From UBA4465 sp002292365 (GTDB taxonomy: Bacteria; Bacteroidota; Bacteroidia; Cytophagales; Cyclobacteriaceae): a stretch of 64,000 nucleotides of DNA. The notes below the pieces were generated by a model that worked only from the letters and a program-made list of their open reading frames with translations, ran no database searches and had not been told where the DNA came from. A program made the translations under genes and the position numbers. The DNA lies in assembly GCA_943788615.1 (NCBI GenBank), contig CALSQY010000003.1, forward strand, positions 1 through 64,000, written 5' to 3'. Positions 18,176 through 25,974 of this stretch are shown here, in pieces (the stretch's first letter is position 1; every line of letters starts with the position of its first letter).

Positions 18176-18829
18176 TTAATGCGAGAACCCTTTTGCGTTT
18201 TCCTCTCTTAACATCTTGATTAATAATCTCTGCTCTTCGATGGTATCATTAAGCTTATCCATTTCCACCTTATTAGCTCCATCAGAGGCATCTCCGGATC
18301 CAAACATTTCACCTCTGCCTAATAGGAACCAATAAAGATTAATTTTTGTCTTGCGCTCTAATAATTCAATATAGTTCAAACTTGGATTTTGTCTAGCTGA
18401 TTCAACCGAAGTGATCATTCCTCGATCAACTCCCAATCTTTCCCCAAAAGACAACTGAGTATCATTATAATGTTGTCTAAAAATCCGGTGCCTATGGCTA
18501 ATTTCTTTATTGATACCTTTTAATGTAGCTGATTTATTATTGGACGGTCGCTTAAACCTTGCTGCTTCCTCTTTGGTAAGTTTTCTACTAAACATTTTAC
18601 CCTTACCCTCATCTAGATAGTCTTCGTTAACAAATGGAAGTGTTGTTATAAACTTTTTGTAGAAGCTTCTAGACAAAAGCTTATCTCTACCCTTCATTGT
18701 ACACGCACTAACCGTTGAGACTCCAACACCCATTTCCTTTGCTATAACGACATCACTGCTGCCTAGTTTTTCGATAATAGCTCTAAGCCTATCATTTTCA
18801 GTTTTCTCAAGAATATTTTCCATTTTCAC
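18176..18829 (-). CDS. Phage repressor-like regulator with two helix-turn-helix regions
   Basis: 217 residues. A first HTH lies near residues 10-50 (VVIAKEMGVGVSTVSACTMK) and a second, XRE-like, near 120-165 (LSFGERLGVDRGMITSVESA). The C-terminus is a coiled coil (IEEQRLLIKMLREENAK). A CI-type peptidase domain is absent. Start could also be at the second Met (MENILEK). Next to the integrase and intact, it is the best candidate for the prophage maintenance regulator. Confidence 0.75.
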   Translation of the reverse strand: MKMENILEKTENDRLRAIIEKLGSSDVVIAKEMGVGVSTVSACTMKGRDKLLSRSFYKKFITTLPFVNEDYLDEGKGKMFSRKLTKEEAARFKRPSNNKSATLKGINKEISHRHRIFRQHYNDTQLSFGERLGVDRGMITSVESARQNPSLNYIELLERKTKINLYWFLLGRGEMFGSGDASDGANKVEMDKLNDTIEEQRLLIKMLREENAKGFSH

Positions 18830-18899
18830 TATTTATTTATATCAGTAGTAGGATTGTAAAAGTATTAATTTTTTGATTTTACCATCACCCTAAAGCCTT

Positions 18900-18926
18900 A
18901 AAAAAGGCATCGTAATTGATGCCCTT
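18900..18926 (-). terminator. Rho-independent terminator of the integrase gene
   Basis: Minus strand: gggcatc-aattac-gatgcc followed by six U. It lies between the integrase stop (18985) and the regulator start (18829). Confidence 0.75.
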
Positions 18927-18984
18927 CAAAGCCTTCATACTTTAAAACTATTCAAAAGATGATATAAAACAAAATAAATTTGAC

Positions 18985-20349
18985 TTAAACAACATTTCTC
19001 TTCTCAGATCCAAGGTTATCATCTTCGGATTCTCTCAATTTAATCATAGCGTCATTTATCTCTTTTGCTATGAATTCGTCCGAATAATCACCGTAATGTT
19101 TCCTTGTAATCTCTTCCGAATCACCTAACATTCTAGCAACTGCTCTGATGGGTATTCCGTGATGATTTATCATTCGCATTGCAAAAGTATGTCTTAAATC
19201 ATGGCAAGTGAAGGGCTCATCAAGACCAATATCCTCACTGAGCTTTTCACAGAAACGACTTAATACTTTGTAGCTATTTTTATACAATCTATAGTCTACC
19301 ATTTTAAATCGGCTATCAATGAATGGCTCCCATGGAATCACACCTAAATCCTCAATAACTTGAGCTATTTTTTTGGTTAATGGTACCATATAATTTTTAC
19401 CTGTTTTTTTTCTTCGGTTTTTTAGCATTGGTCCTTCAAGTGAATTAGTCACTTCCAAAACATCTTTTTTCCCAAGCTCAACAAATGCCATTCCAGTGTA
19501 GACCAACAATAGAACGATTAGCCTAAATTTCTCATTATATTTTGTTGAATCTTCATAATTAGACCTCTTAGCATCAATATCAATAGGTTGATACCTTAAT
19601 TTTTCTATTTTTTCTATCCATTTCCAATCAATTGCTTTGCTTAATGCCTTATCTGTGCTTTCCTGTGCATCGATTTTTATTTTATTACCATAAAATGGAT
19701 TATTTATAAGATTTGGTTCCACATCGATATGCTGTTTGTAATACGCTTCATAATTAGCCCCAAGTACACCTACATAATTATTAATTGTAACAGCTTTCAT
19801 AGCACCATTACATTCTCCGTTAGAGGGATCACTTAACCATTTTATAAATTGCTTTACTACACCTCTAGACAGCATCCTTGGATGGTTTTTTATTGTACCC
19901 CAATTAGGAGCTTTTTTTGCTATCCTAAATCGTTCAAATTTATTAATTATACATCGTTGTGATTTGCTTGTGGTTTCAGCTTGAAGTCCTTCTTCAATTT
20001 TAAATTGAAGACCAAAATCTAGAGCTTCAAAGATGGTTAATGGAGTCTCATGAATATCAACTCCTTCATATGCATTTCTTATATCTTCCGCAGTCTTAAA
20101 ATGAGTTGCATCATATGCTAAAATCTGCTCTTTGATTTTATACATTTTTGTATTCTGTTCGTAAAACTTTGGATGCGTAAACATCCCACTTTTCCAATAG
20201 TCTCCTGGGTCTTCAATTAGAATACCCGTGGACATCTTAATCTGTGTCCCTCGGAATGCTATTGTTATGTAAACTGCCCTCTTTTTTAGTTCCTTTTTAG
20301 GTGATGTTCTTTTTAGGTAGAAGGATAAATTAATTTCATTTTGTTTCAT
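18985..20349 (-). CDS. Tyrosine recombinase (prophage integrase)
   Basis: 454 residues. Arm-type/SAM-like N-terminal half, catalytic domain from about residue 270. Visible active-site parts: KKTGKNYMVPL (beta-strand Lys), HDLRHTFAMRM (HxxR), LGDSEEITRKHYG (third His/Trp position and catalytic Tyr). The first Arg motif reads TGMAFVEL, so the usual Arg I is replaced, as reported for some Bacteroides integrases such as that of CTnDOT. The gene appears intact and is first in the minus-strand prophage set; an A block points towards it 190 bp upstream. It probably integrates and excises the element. Confidence 0.9.
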   Translation of the reverse strand: MKQNEINLSFYLKRTSPKKELKKRAVYITIAFRGTQIKMSTGILIEDPGDYWKSGMFTHPKFYEQNTKMYKIKEQILAYDATHFKTAEDIRNAYEGVDIHETPLTIFEALDFGLQFKIEEGLQAETTSKSQRCIINKFERFRIAKKAPNWGTIKNHPRMLSRGVVKQFIKWLSDPSNGECNGAMKAVTINNYVGVLGANYEAYYKQHIDVEPNLINNPFYGNKIKIDAQESTDKALSKAIDWKWIEKIEKLRYQPIDIDAKRSNYEDSTKYNEKFRLIVLLLVYTGMAFVELGKKDVLEVTNSLEGPMLKNRRKKTGKNYMVPLTKKIAQVIEDLGVIPWEPFIDSRFKMVDYRLYKNSYKVLSRFCEKLSEDIGLDEPFTCHDLRHTFAMRMINHHGIPIRAVARMLGDSEEITRKHYGDYSDEFIAKEINDAMIKLRESEDDNLGSEKRNVV

Positions 20350-20539
20350 TTTATATCAGTTTTTAAGAGTAATAAACAAGGTAACAATTGCTAATTATTC
20401 CAAACTAAAGTAACATGAAAGTAACACTATAGTTTGACTATATCAACAATAAAACTTGATAAAATTGCATTATTTACAATAATCAAGTATCAAAGGTAGG
20501 TTTTAATGTTGACATAATCAAAATATGTGTTGATTAAGT

Positions 20540-20645
20540 TGTACTTCTTGTACAGCCTCTGAACTTGTAGGTAGGTTAAATCCATTACACAAAATTAAAT
20601 TGGACTAGAGCAATACTTTTTGGTGAGAATAATTCACTAAGAGTA
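20540..20645 (-). repeat. A block next to the integrase (inverted)
   Basis: Reverse orientation. It keeps the conserved lead, the ATG (20583-20585) and MDLTYLQVQRLYKK, then diverges from other copies right at the Lys run (gtacaagaagtacaactt). The rest encodes only about 15 further residues. The divergence point beside an integrase makes it a candidate attachment-site boundary. Confidence 0.75.
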
Positions 20646-20699
20646 TTTAAACTATTTTTATTTTTTTATATTTAACCTCTTAACCAAAAATCAAAAAAT

Positions 20700-20963
20700 A
20701 TGAATTTAGTTTTTAAAGTATCTTTCAATAATTATAGTGCTTGGAGAAAAGAATTTGACGGTCATAAAGAACGAGCAACTGTTTGCGATGAATCCAAAAC
20801 AACTGTTGGTCAAATTAATGAAACTAGTTGCATGGTCATGCTATACGATGTCGATATGAAAGGTTTACAGCAATTAATGAGCTCGGATTATTTGAAAAGA
20901 TTGAGCGAAGAATTAGGGATTGTGAATGAAGAAATGCACTCTTTTGAACCACTAGAGCAATAA
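20700..20963 (+). CDS. Small ferredoxin-like (ABM/DUF3764-type) protein
   Basis: 87 residues with the beta-alpha-beta pattern of dimeric alpha/beta-barrel monooxygenase-like proteins: MNLVFKVSFNNYSAWRKEFD, a VGQINETSCMVMLYDVDMKG strand pair, and GLQQLMSSDYLKRLSEELG helix. A distant relative lies at 52698-52979. No signal peptide. It starts divergently from the inverted A block. A catalytic role cannot be claimed. Confidence 0.6.
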   Translation: MNLVFKVSFNNYSAWRKEFDGHKERATVCDESKTTVGQINETSCMVMLYDVDMKGLQQLMSSDYLKRLSEELGIVNEEMHSFEPLEQ

Positions 20964-21026
20964 AATACTAGCTATTAGAAGTTTTAGAAGGCTTGGAGGT
21001 AATCCCTCACTTTTTATTAGGTTTGT

Positions 21027-22178
21027 TTAAATGTCTGGAATAATTTCTAATTGCTGCTCTATTGGAAGCTGTAGAAACTCTTCAAATTCTTCATAAAACT
21101 CTTCAGTAGTAAATCCGAAAGCTAAATTAAAAGCACCCTCAAATCCTAGTTCCTTGAGGTTTGGATAAAAAGTATCAAGAAGAATATTTTGGTTTTTGAC
21201 CTTATTTGTCAGATAAGCAACACCCCAAGCTCCTAATTCATATCCAGCTTGATTGCAAAACTGGTAAGTAAATTCATTTAATTTACTGTTAGGACAATTT
21301 TCCTCTTTCACAAATTTGCCATTATTCATCTTGTTTTGCATTTTTTCTCTTAATGTTCCCCAAGATTTTTCAAAATCAAGAGTTCCATTATCAATTAGCT
21401 TAAATAAAGTGTAATTAGCCATATATTCAGCAGCACCTTCCATCATCCAAATGGTCTCACCTGGTTTTATTTTATTTTCTCTTTCCTCATGCTCTAAATT
21501 ATAAACACTTGAAAGTTGATAGACGTGAAAGTATTCATGTAAAACAGTTTTAAAATCCTCTTGAGGTGGAATTCCTTCAAATAAATTGTCAAAACTAAAT
21601 GGGTATGAACTTGATAATTTATGAATACCCCATTGAAAACCTCCATTATGTCCTGCACTTCCTTGAGGTTGGTTACTTAAAATTACATTTTCTCCAATTT
21701 TTTGATAGGCAATCATAGAATGATCTGCTGTCTCATCTGTTTCTCTGCTTAGGCAATCTGACAGATTCCATTGATTCAAATCCTCTCGCCTTTCACAAAA
21801 CTTGTTAATTAGGTCTAGTGCTGCTTGTTTATCAGCGCCAAAAACCCAATATTCTACAGGACCGTATTTTCCAAACTCATCAGCTGCAGTCTTTAACGCA
21901 AGGTTTACTCCATTAATTACATTATCCGAAAGGTCAGAGGCGAAAAATGCATTTGGGTAAAAGGGCACTATCTTCTCTGTATAATCTTTTGTTATATCAT
22001 AGTTGAATTCTTCTGGATTATTCGTTACTTCAGTTAGGTTTAAGGCTTTAAAATCTGTATTGTCATCTGTTGTATTAGTAGGTGTATCCGCAACGGGATC
22101 CTCATCTTCACCACAATTGGTAAACAAGACAAGTGAACAAAGTGTACTTACGAATAGGAGATGCTTTAAATGATTCAT
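21027..22178 (-). CDS. Gluzincin-like metallopeptidase lipoprotein
   Basis: 383 residues. Lipoprotein leader with lipobox LFTNC and the linker GEDEDPVAD shared with other lipoproteins here. The mature part has a zinc-binding HEYFHV (HExxH) near residue 215 and a downstream WMMEGAAEYMA that supplies the third ligand Glu, typical of gluzincins. Probably anchored on the outer membrane and acting on extracellular proteins. It starts 40 bp from an A-B element, divergently. Confidence 0.8.
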   Translation of the reverse strand: MNHLKHLLFVSTLCSLVLFTNCGEDEDPVADTPTNTTDDNTDFKALNLTEVTNNPEEFNYDITKDYTEKIVPFYPNAFFASDLSDNVINGVNLALKTAADEFGKYGPVEYWVFGADKQAALDLINKFCERREDLNQWNLSDCLSRETDETADHSMIAYQKIGENVILSNQPQGSAGHNGGFQWGIHKLSSSYPFSFDNLFEGIPPQEDFKTVLHEYFHVYQLSSVYNLEHEERENKIKPGETIWMMEGAAEYMANYTLFKLIDNGTLDFEKSWGTLREKMQNKMNNGKFVKEENCPNSKLNEFTYQFCNQAGYELGAWGVAYLTNKVKNQNILLDTFYPNLKELGFEGAFNLAFGFTTEEFYEEFEEFLQLPIEQQLEIIPDI

Positions 22179-22216
22179 AACGGTTGATTTGGTTACTTAA
22201 AGCTAATAAATTTTTT

Positions 22217-22440
22217 CCACCCTTAGTGAATTATTCTCACCAGAAGGTATTGCTCTAGTCCAATTTAATTTTGTGTAATGGATTTAAGCTACGCACAAAT
22301 TAAGAGGCTCTACAAGAAAAAAAAGTACAAATTCTCTGTAGGTGCGTATCAGTGGATTCAACTGGTCATGTGTTTGCCGATATGAAGTTGAAAGGGAGTT
22401 GCTCCATTGATGATCCTGAGTGTGAGGCTTGTGGGTCATA
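22217..22440 (+). repeat. A-B mini-element, type 1
   Basis: A full A block (ATG at 22279, MDLSYAQIKRLYKKKK) followed by tctctgtaggtgcgtatcag, then the B gene entered at gtttgccgatatg, with an internal deletion, and ending gaggcttgtgggtcata. The same internal joints occur at 52.3 and 57.7 kb, so these copies share one deletion ancestor. Confidence 0.85.
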
Positions 22441-22620
22441 AAAATAAGGGCAATCAAAACAGAAAGAGAGAAGCCTGCTTATCATGCCCTTAATAACCAA
22501 CTATAAAAACCAAACACTTATATGAAAACTCAAAATTGATAAGGATGGATCGTTTTCCACTTTAAATTCTCATAAAGAATGTTAAAATAGGTTCTTAAAG
22601 AATGTTAAAAAAACTCCAAC
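22441..22620 (+). repeat. H block (copy 1)
   Basis: A ~180 bp block directly after B, nearly the same as 58541-58720 and partly present at 50362-50440. It starts with a stem aagggca/tgccctt (22446-22492) that could act as a terminator, and holds the line accaaacacttatat. No ORF of note. Confidence 0.8.
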
Positions 22621-22931
22621 ACACCTACCAAGAGGTTATCTTCAAATCAAACAGGATCACCCTCACCTAAACACCTCATGAAATACCTTCCCTCTCTAAC
22701 ACTTCAAAATAAGCCTCAAACTCCTCCAATATCACCTCTTTAGAGAAACACTCACAAGTACTATTAATCTCCTTTAAAACGGCTGTATGCATGCCAGATT
22801 TGAGTACTACATAGACAAGGTTTAAAGTTATTGTGAAGACGTATGAGTATAGAATTATATTCTTATTTAGAAGGAAAGAGAATGTTTTATAGAGGCTAAT
22901 TTGAGCTCTAGGGATAATGGGTTAACCCCTT
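22621..22931 (-). repeat. C/D/E remnants after H
   Basis: A degenerate C hairpin (aactccaacacacctaccaa), then the last ~45 codons of the D gene on the minus strand (22660-22800), then the block leading to E (ggataatgggttaacccctt). With the A-B and H blocks to the left this is the most complete linear remnant of the parent element. Confidence 0.7.
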
Positions 22932-23030
22932 CTACAAAGATGCCAAAGATGATGTTGGAAGTGTAGTAGTTTGGTCTTGCCCAAAAGACACAAGTGGAAA
23001 AAACAGTAATAGTAGAATTAGTTTTTTCAT
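22932..23030 (-). pseudogene. Truncated secreted cargo gene
   Basis: 32 codons: signal peptide MKKLILLLLFFPLVSFGQ then DQTTTLPTSSLASL, where the last codons are antisense E-repeat sequence. The body of the gene was evidently replaced by repeat DNA. Its ATG overlaps the stop of the 23027-23275 gene (ATGA). Confidence 0.6.
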
Positions 23031-23275
23031 TTATTTTTTTTCGAGTATTCTTCCCAAGTTATTGGTTTCTCAAAAATACCTACAGAAATTAATGCCCCCA
23101 TTATAATTGGAAATATCATATCATTATTCCATTCTATATTATCTAAACCTCCAATAAAAAATTGAATTATAAACGAAAAAAGAAGAATTGAAATTCCTCC
23201 TAAAATTGAAATAAATAAATTTCTAATAGTTAACCCAGTTTTGACAAACTTTAATAGCAGAGTTAGTTTTTTCAT
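23027..23275 (-). CDS. Small membrane protein
   Basis: 82 residues with two helices (about 18-42 and 52-66) and a polar tail ITWEEYSKKNK. The upstream region matches other cargo genes (attgtttaggttgataaaaa) and leads into a C-B fusion. Its stop overlaps the start of the truncated secreted gene. Function unknown. Confidence 0.6.
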   Translation of the reverse strand: MKKLTLLLKFVKTGLTIRNLFISILGGISILLFSFIIQFFIGGLDNIEWNNDMIFPIIMGALISVGIFEKPITWEEYSKKNK

Positions 23276-23323
23276 TTTTTTATTGTTTAGGTTGATAAAA
23301 ATTTTAACGTTTGAATATAAAAA

Positions 23324-23399
23324 AAATCTTGAGATACTACATCATATAAGTTAAAGTTGCTCTATTGATGATCCTGATTGTGAGGCTTATGGGTCTTAG
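23324..23399 (+). repeat. C-B fusion repeat
   Basis: A run of A, then a degenerate left half of C (atcttgagatactacatc) fused to a B end (ctctattgatgatcctgatt ... gcttatgggtctta). Confidence 0.75.
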
Positions 23400-23410
23400 C
23401 AATATTGTTT

Positions 23411-23418
23411 TATATTTG
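23411..23418 (+). promoter_or_regulatory. Candidate -7 promoter box
   Basis: tatatttg fits TAnnTTTG, the Bacteroidota housekeeping -7 box, 27 bp before the ATG at 23445. No convincing -33 TTTG box at the usual spacing. Confidence 0.4.
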
Positions 23419-23444
23419 TTTATTAACAAACCAACTAAATAAAT

Positions 23445-23987
23445 ATGAAAAATATATTATTACTCTTAGCATTATTTATTGTCGCATTTTCATGTAACAC
23501 GACCTCCCAGCCTAAATCGGAAAATACTCCAATAATTGAAGATGTGCCAACCTCTATAGGCATTCAAATCACTGATGATGGTGTGAAATCATCCATAGTG
23601 GTGGGTGAAATGGGAAATACTAGTATTTGGGAAAAATACATTAAAGCACACAATGACAAAGACCTAGAAACCATAGCAAGTATCAATGCTATAGATTTTA
23701 AAGGGTACCCACCCAATGGGACCGTTATTGATGGATCAGAAACTCATATCAGCTTTTTAAAAAAATGGTTCGCTGACAGTAATCCTAAATGGACTACACG
23801 ATGGATGATTGCTAATGCTGCCACAAATAAAGATGGTGTGGAACAACAATGGCTCACAACTGGACAAGAATTGACAGATTCAGTTGAAGGAGAACAAATA
23901 ACTTTAAATCATATCCACGATGTGCTTTTTGTTGATGGGAAAATCAAAATGATTAATGTTTACGAAAGAGCAAAAGCTATAGAATAA
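23445..23987 (+). CDS. NTF2-like (SnoaL-type) lipoprotein
   Basis: 180 residues; lipobox AFSC at residues 14-17. The mature part from about residue 62 (WEKYIKAHNDKDLETIASIN ... LKKWFADSNPKWTTRWMIAN ... LNHIHDVLFVDGKIKMINVY) has the NTF2-like fold pattern seen in SnoaL-type proteins. A second NTF2-like secreted protein lies at 61276-61770. Plus-strand cargo immediately after a B end, followed by its own terminator. Confidence 0.75.
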   Translation: MKNILLLLALFIVAFSCNTTSQPKSENTPIIEDVPTSIGIQITDDGVKSSIVVGEMGNTSIWEKYIKAHNDKDLETIASINAIDFKGYPPNGTVIDGSETHISFLKKWFADSNPKWTTRWMIANAATNKDGVEQQWLTTGQELTDSVEGEQITLNHIHDVLFVDGKIKMINVYERAKAIE

Positions 23988-24030
23988 AGAGTAAAAGCTA
24001 TTGAATAACAGCTTCCCTTTTATTCAAGTA

Positions 24031-24062
24031 AAAAAACCCTCCTCATTAAGGAGGTTTTTTTT
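24031..24062 (+). terminator. Rho-independent terminator
   Basis: aaaaaaccctcctcattaag then gaggtttttttt: CCTCC/GGAGG stem extended by A/T pairs. It ends the 23445-23987 transcript and could act both ways. Confidence 0.85.
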
Positions 24063-24070
24063 ATCCTCTC

Positions 24071-24180
24071 CAAAAAAAACTCCTGAGACACCATACCCCA
24101 GGAGTTAGATACACAAATAAATAGGCTCTTGACCAAAACTTGCTGTCGAATTAAATCGATGGACATTCCTTTATGCCCTT
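24071..24180 (-). repeat. C block with hairpin
   Basis: Near copy of 9436-9545: aactcctg/caggagtt stem, then agatacacaa, cttgaccaaaacttgctgtc and gacattcctttatgccctta. On the minus strand the hairpin is followed by eight U. Confidence 0.8.
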
Positions 24181-24435
24181 ATTTAAAATCAAGAATTTCA
24201 TTATTGCTTAATTGTCATTAGAGATTAAGACCATAGCCAATGATCAAAGTTTGACAGGAGGCTAAAGTTAAGTCATTTATTATTTGCCAATATTAATCAG
24301 CTCCAACTTTCGATACCGATTGTAGTAAAACTTTCGGCTATGCCTAAGTGACTTTTTTATATAGGGTGATTGATACATGAATTTAAGGGACATCTGAAAT
24401 TTGGTTTTTCTCTCGAATATTAATATATTAATAAT
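24181..24435. other. Intergenic repeat I remnant
   Basis: Contains gaccatagccaatgatcaaa and aggctaaagttaagtcattt, also found in related form at 36.88 and 38.29 kb. No gene is visible. Confidence 0.45.
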
Positions 24436-24546
24436 ATGAAATCGTTATTAAGTGCATTAGCTTCAATATTAAAACTTGAAGCAAGAATCCTAAAAACTTC
24501 AGTATTAAAAAAAAGAAGATTTATAAAAACATATAAAATTCTATAA
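24436..24546 (+). CDS. Possible 36-residue basic peptide
   Basis: Encodes MKSLLSALASILKLEARILK followed by a Lys/Arg-rich tail ending KTYKIL. The N-terminal part could form an amphipathic helix. No ribosome-binding site or homologue is evident, and the interval 24547-24693 holds only a remnant of a lipoprotein leader near 24650-24700. Low confidence. Confidence 0.25.
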   Translation: MKSLLSALASILKLEARILKTSVLKKRRFIKTYKIL

Positions 24547-24693
24547 CATTAAGAGTGTAGGGGTTATCTGACGTATGACCGCTAAGCTCGAAGTGCGAAT
24601 TACTTTTTTAATTAGTTGATAGTAGCTAGAAGCCCTGATTACTTAAAATAAACAAGAGGAATATACTTAAGAGTAGGAGGTATTTGAAGTGTT

Positions 24694-24882
24694 TCATTTT
24701 CTACTAAAGTAATTTTTCTTATTCAAGCTATATAGTATCCAGCCAGGGTAAATAATAAAAAAGATATCTAAAAATTCAACTGACTGAGGATTAATTATCA
24801 ATAATATAAGACCACCTAGAAGTACAACAACAGCTGAAATAAATCCTACCGTGTCTTGATTTTTTTTAATTTTTTCCCACAT
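24694..24882 (-). CDS. Small two-helix membrane protein
   Basis: 62 residues, hydrophobic at about 14-33 and 38-55, ending NYFSRK. It begins 40 bp from an A block and is divergent from it. Overlapping its 3' end is a leftover leader (gaagtgtttcat) of the shared lipoprotein type, so it may have replaced an earlier cargo gene. Confidence 0.55.
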   Translation of the reverse strand: MWEKIKKNQDTVGFISAVVVLLGGLILLIINPQSVEFLDIFFIIYPGWILYSLNKKNYFSRK

Positions 24883-24982
24883 ATTGGTTGGTTTTGGTTA
24901 TTTAAAACTAACAAAAATTCTTCACCTTTAGTGAATTATTCTCATCCGAAGGTATTGGTGTAGTCCAAATTAATTTTGTGTA

Positions 24983-25291
24983 ATGGATTTAAGCTACGCA
25001 CAAGTAAAGAGGCTCTATAAGAAGAAAAAGATTATCGCTAAAAAGACTTGGCAAGATCCCAATAAAAAGCAGATTGAATTTAAGGATGTTCCTCAATATA
25101 TTATTAGACAAGCATGGCTAGGTGAAGGGTATTTATGTTCCTACAGGGATAGAGATGGTAATCTTCAAGTATATGATCACGATGCCTTTTATGAGCGAAA
25201 CAAGGATAAGATTGATAATAACAAAAGCTGGAATAACCCCAGAAGACAAGAAGTTACCGATGGGCAAAAAAAAGAAGCTACCTTACGGTGA
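24983..25291 (+). CDS. A-leader protein with a full downstream body
   Basis: The A block (24921-25030) here continues into a real ORF: MDLSYAQVKRLYKKKK, then KTWQDPNKKQIEFKDVPQYI and REAW-like charged segments to residue 102. Near 25235 a second frame (TPEDKKLPMGKKKKLPYGEE ... HDLEEI, stop about 25325) looks like the natural C-terminus, so one frameshift may be present. Likely an intact or nearly intact copy of the phage gene whose 5' end forms A. Function unknown. Confidence 0.5.
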   Translation: MDLSYAQVKRLYKKKKIIAKKTWQDPNKKQIEFKDVPQYIIRQAWLGEGYLCSYRDRDGNLQVYDHDAFYERNKDKIDNNKSWNNPRRQEVTDGQKKEATLR

Positions 25292-25329
25292 AGAAAGCGA
25301 ATTTCACGATTTAGAGGAAATTTAAATAC

Positions 25330-25587
25330 ATGGGCAAAATAATAGATCAAGATAAAGCCAAGTATGAAAGCAAATCAAAGCTTTTTAGTCACTATTCAAA
25401 TTTCTTTGATGAATTTGTTGTTGGAGAATTTAGGAGAAAGCACAAGGCTGATACTTCATTTAAGGGACACAAGGCATTAATGCTCCAAATTAAAGCCTAT
25501 GTTACGGAGAATATTAAGATTGAATCAAGGGAGGATTATGCAAATCTTGTGGATACTCTGAAGAACCTTGCTGAGAATGGTGATTAG
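25330..25587 (+). CDS. Hypothetical phage-type helical protein
   Basis: 85 residues, MGKIIDQDKAKYESKSKLFS..., helical with a conserved-looking SFKGHKALMLQIKAYVTENI. It follows the A-leader gene by a few bases on the same strand, suggesting an operon derived from the phage. No recognised domain. Confidence 0.5.
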   Translation: MGKIIDQDKAKYESKSKLFSHYSNFFDEFVVGEFRRKHKADTSFKGHKALMLQIKAYVTENIKIESREDYANLVDTLKNLAENGD

Positions 25588-25598
25588 ATCAATCTTCT

Positions 25599-25784
25599 TT
25601 AGTTAAATTTTTTTAAAAGTTTATCCAAACCAGCCAAAGCAAGACATAGTACAATGGTAAAAATAAATTCGTATTCATAATCAATATAAACTCTTAATAG
25701 AATATACGTCCCAACCAAGAGGGTATTTCCAAGGGTTTGCAATTTATTATTTCTTAAATAATCAAATGCCTTTGATATTTTCAT
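25599..25784 (-). CDS. Small membrane protein
   Basis: 61 residues, two hydrophobic stretches (about 18-33 and 38-52) with a basic C-terminus KLLKKFN. Convergent with the 25330 gene. No known family. Confidence 0.5.
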   Translation of the reverse strand: MKISKAFDYLRNNKLQTLGNTLLVGTYILLRVYIDYEYEFIFTIVLCLALAGLDKLLKKFN

Positions 25785-25796
25785 ATGATAATTTAT

Positions 25797-25911
25797 TCTA
25801 TATCTAAATCTTCATCCAATTTCCGCTCTTCAAGGGCAAGGTAATTCCAGCCCTCAGTGAGAATACGATTCACCGTTTTAACAAACGTTGAAAATAAGCT
25901 TAATCCCTCCT
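25797..25911 (-). repeat. I remnant: 3' end of a phage-type gene
   Basis: Minus strand reads EGLSLFSTFVKTVNRILTEG then WNYLALEERKLDEDLDIE and a stop. A more degraded copy lies at 36780-36870. Only the last ~40 codons remain, without a start. Confidence 0.5.
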
Positions 25912-25917
25912 TAAAAG

Positions 25918-25947
25918 AACTCCTGGAACCATCATAATCCAGGAGTT
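25918..25947 (-). terminator. C-type hairpin terminator
   Basis: aactcctgg/ccaggagtt stem with a 12-base loop, 28 bp past the stop of the 25975-26478 gene. Confidence 0.7.
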
Positions 25948-25974
25948 TTAATGTGATCTAAAACGCTATTTTTT

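Noticed and set aside
1845..25030. A-B units as an insertion sequence or transposon
   Set aside because: No transposase, no terminal inverted repeats and no clear target-site duplications around the mini-elements.
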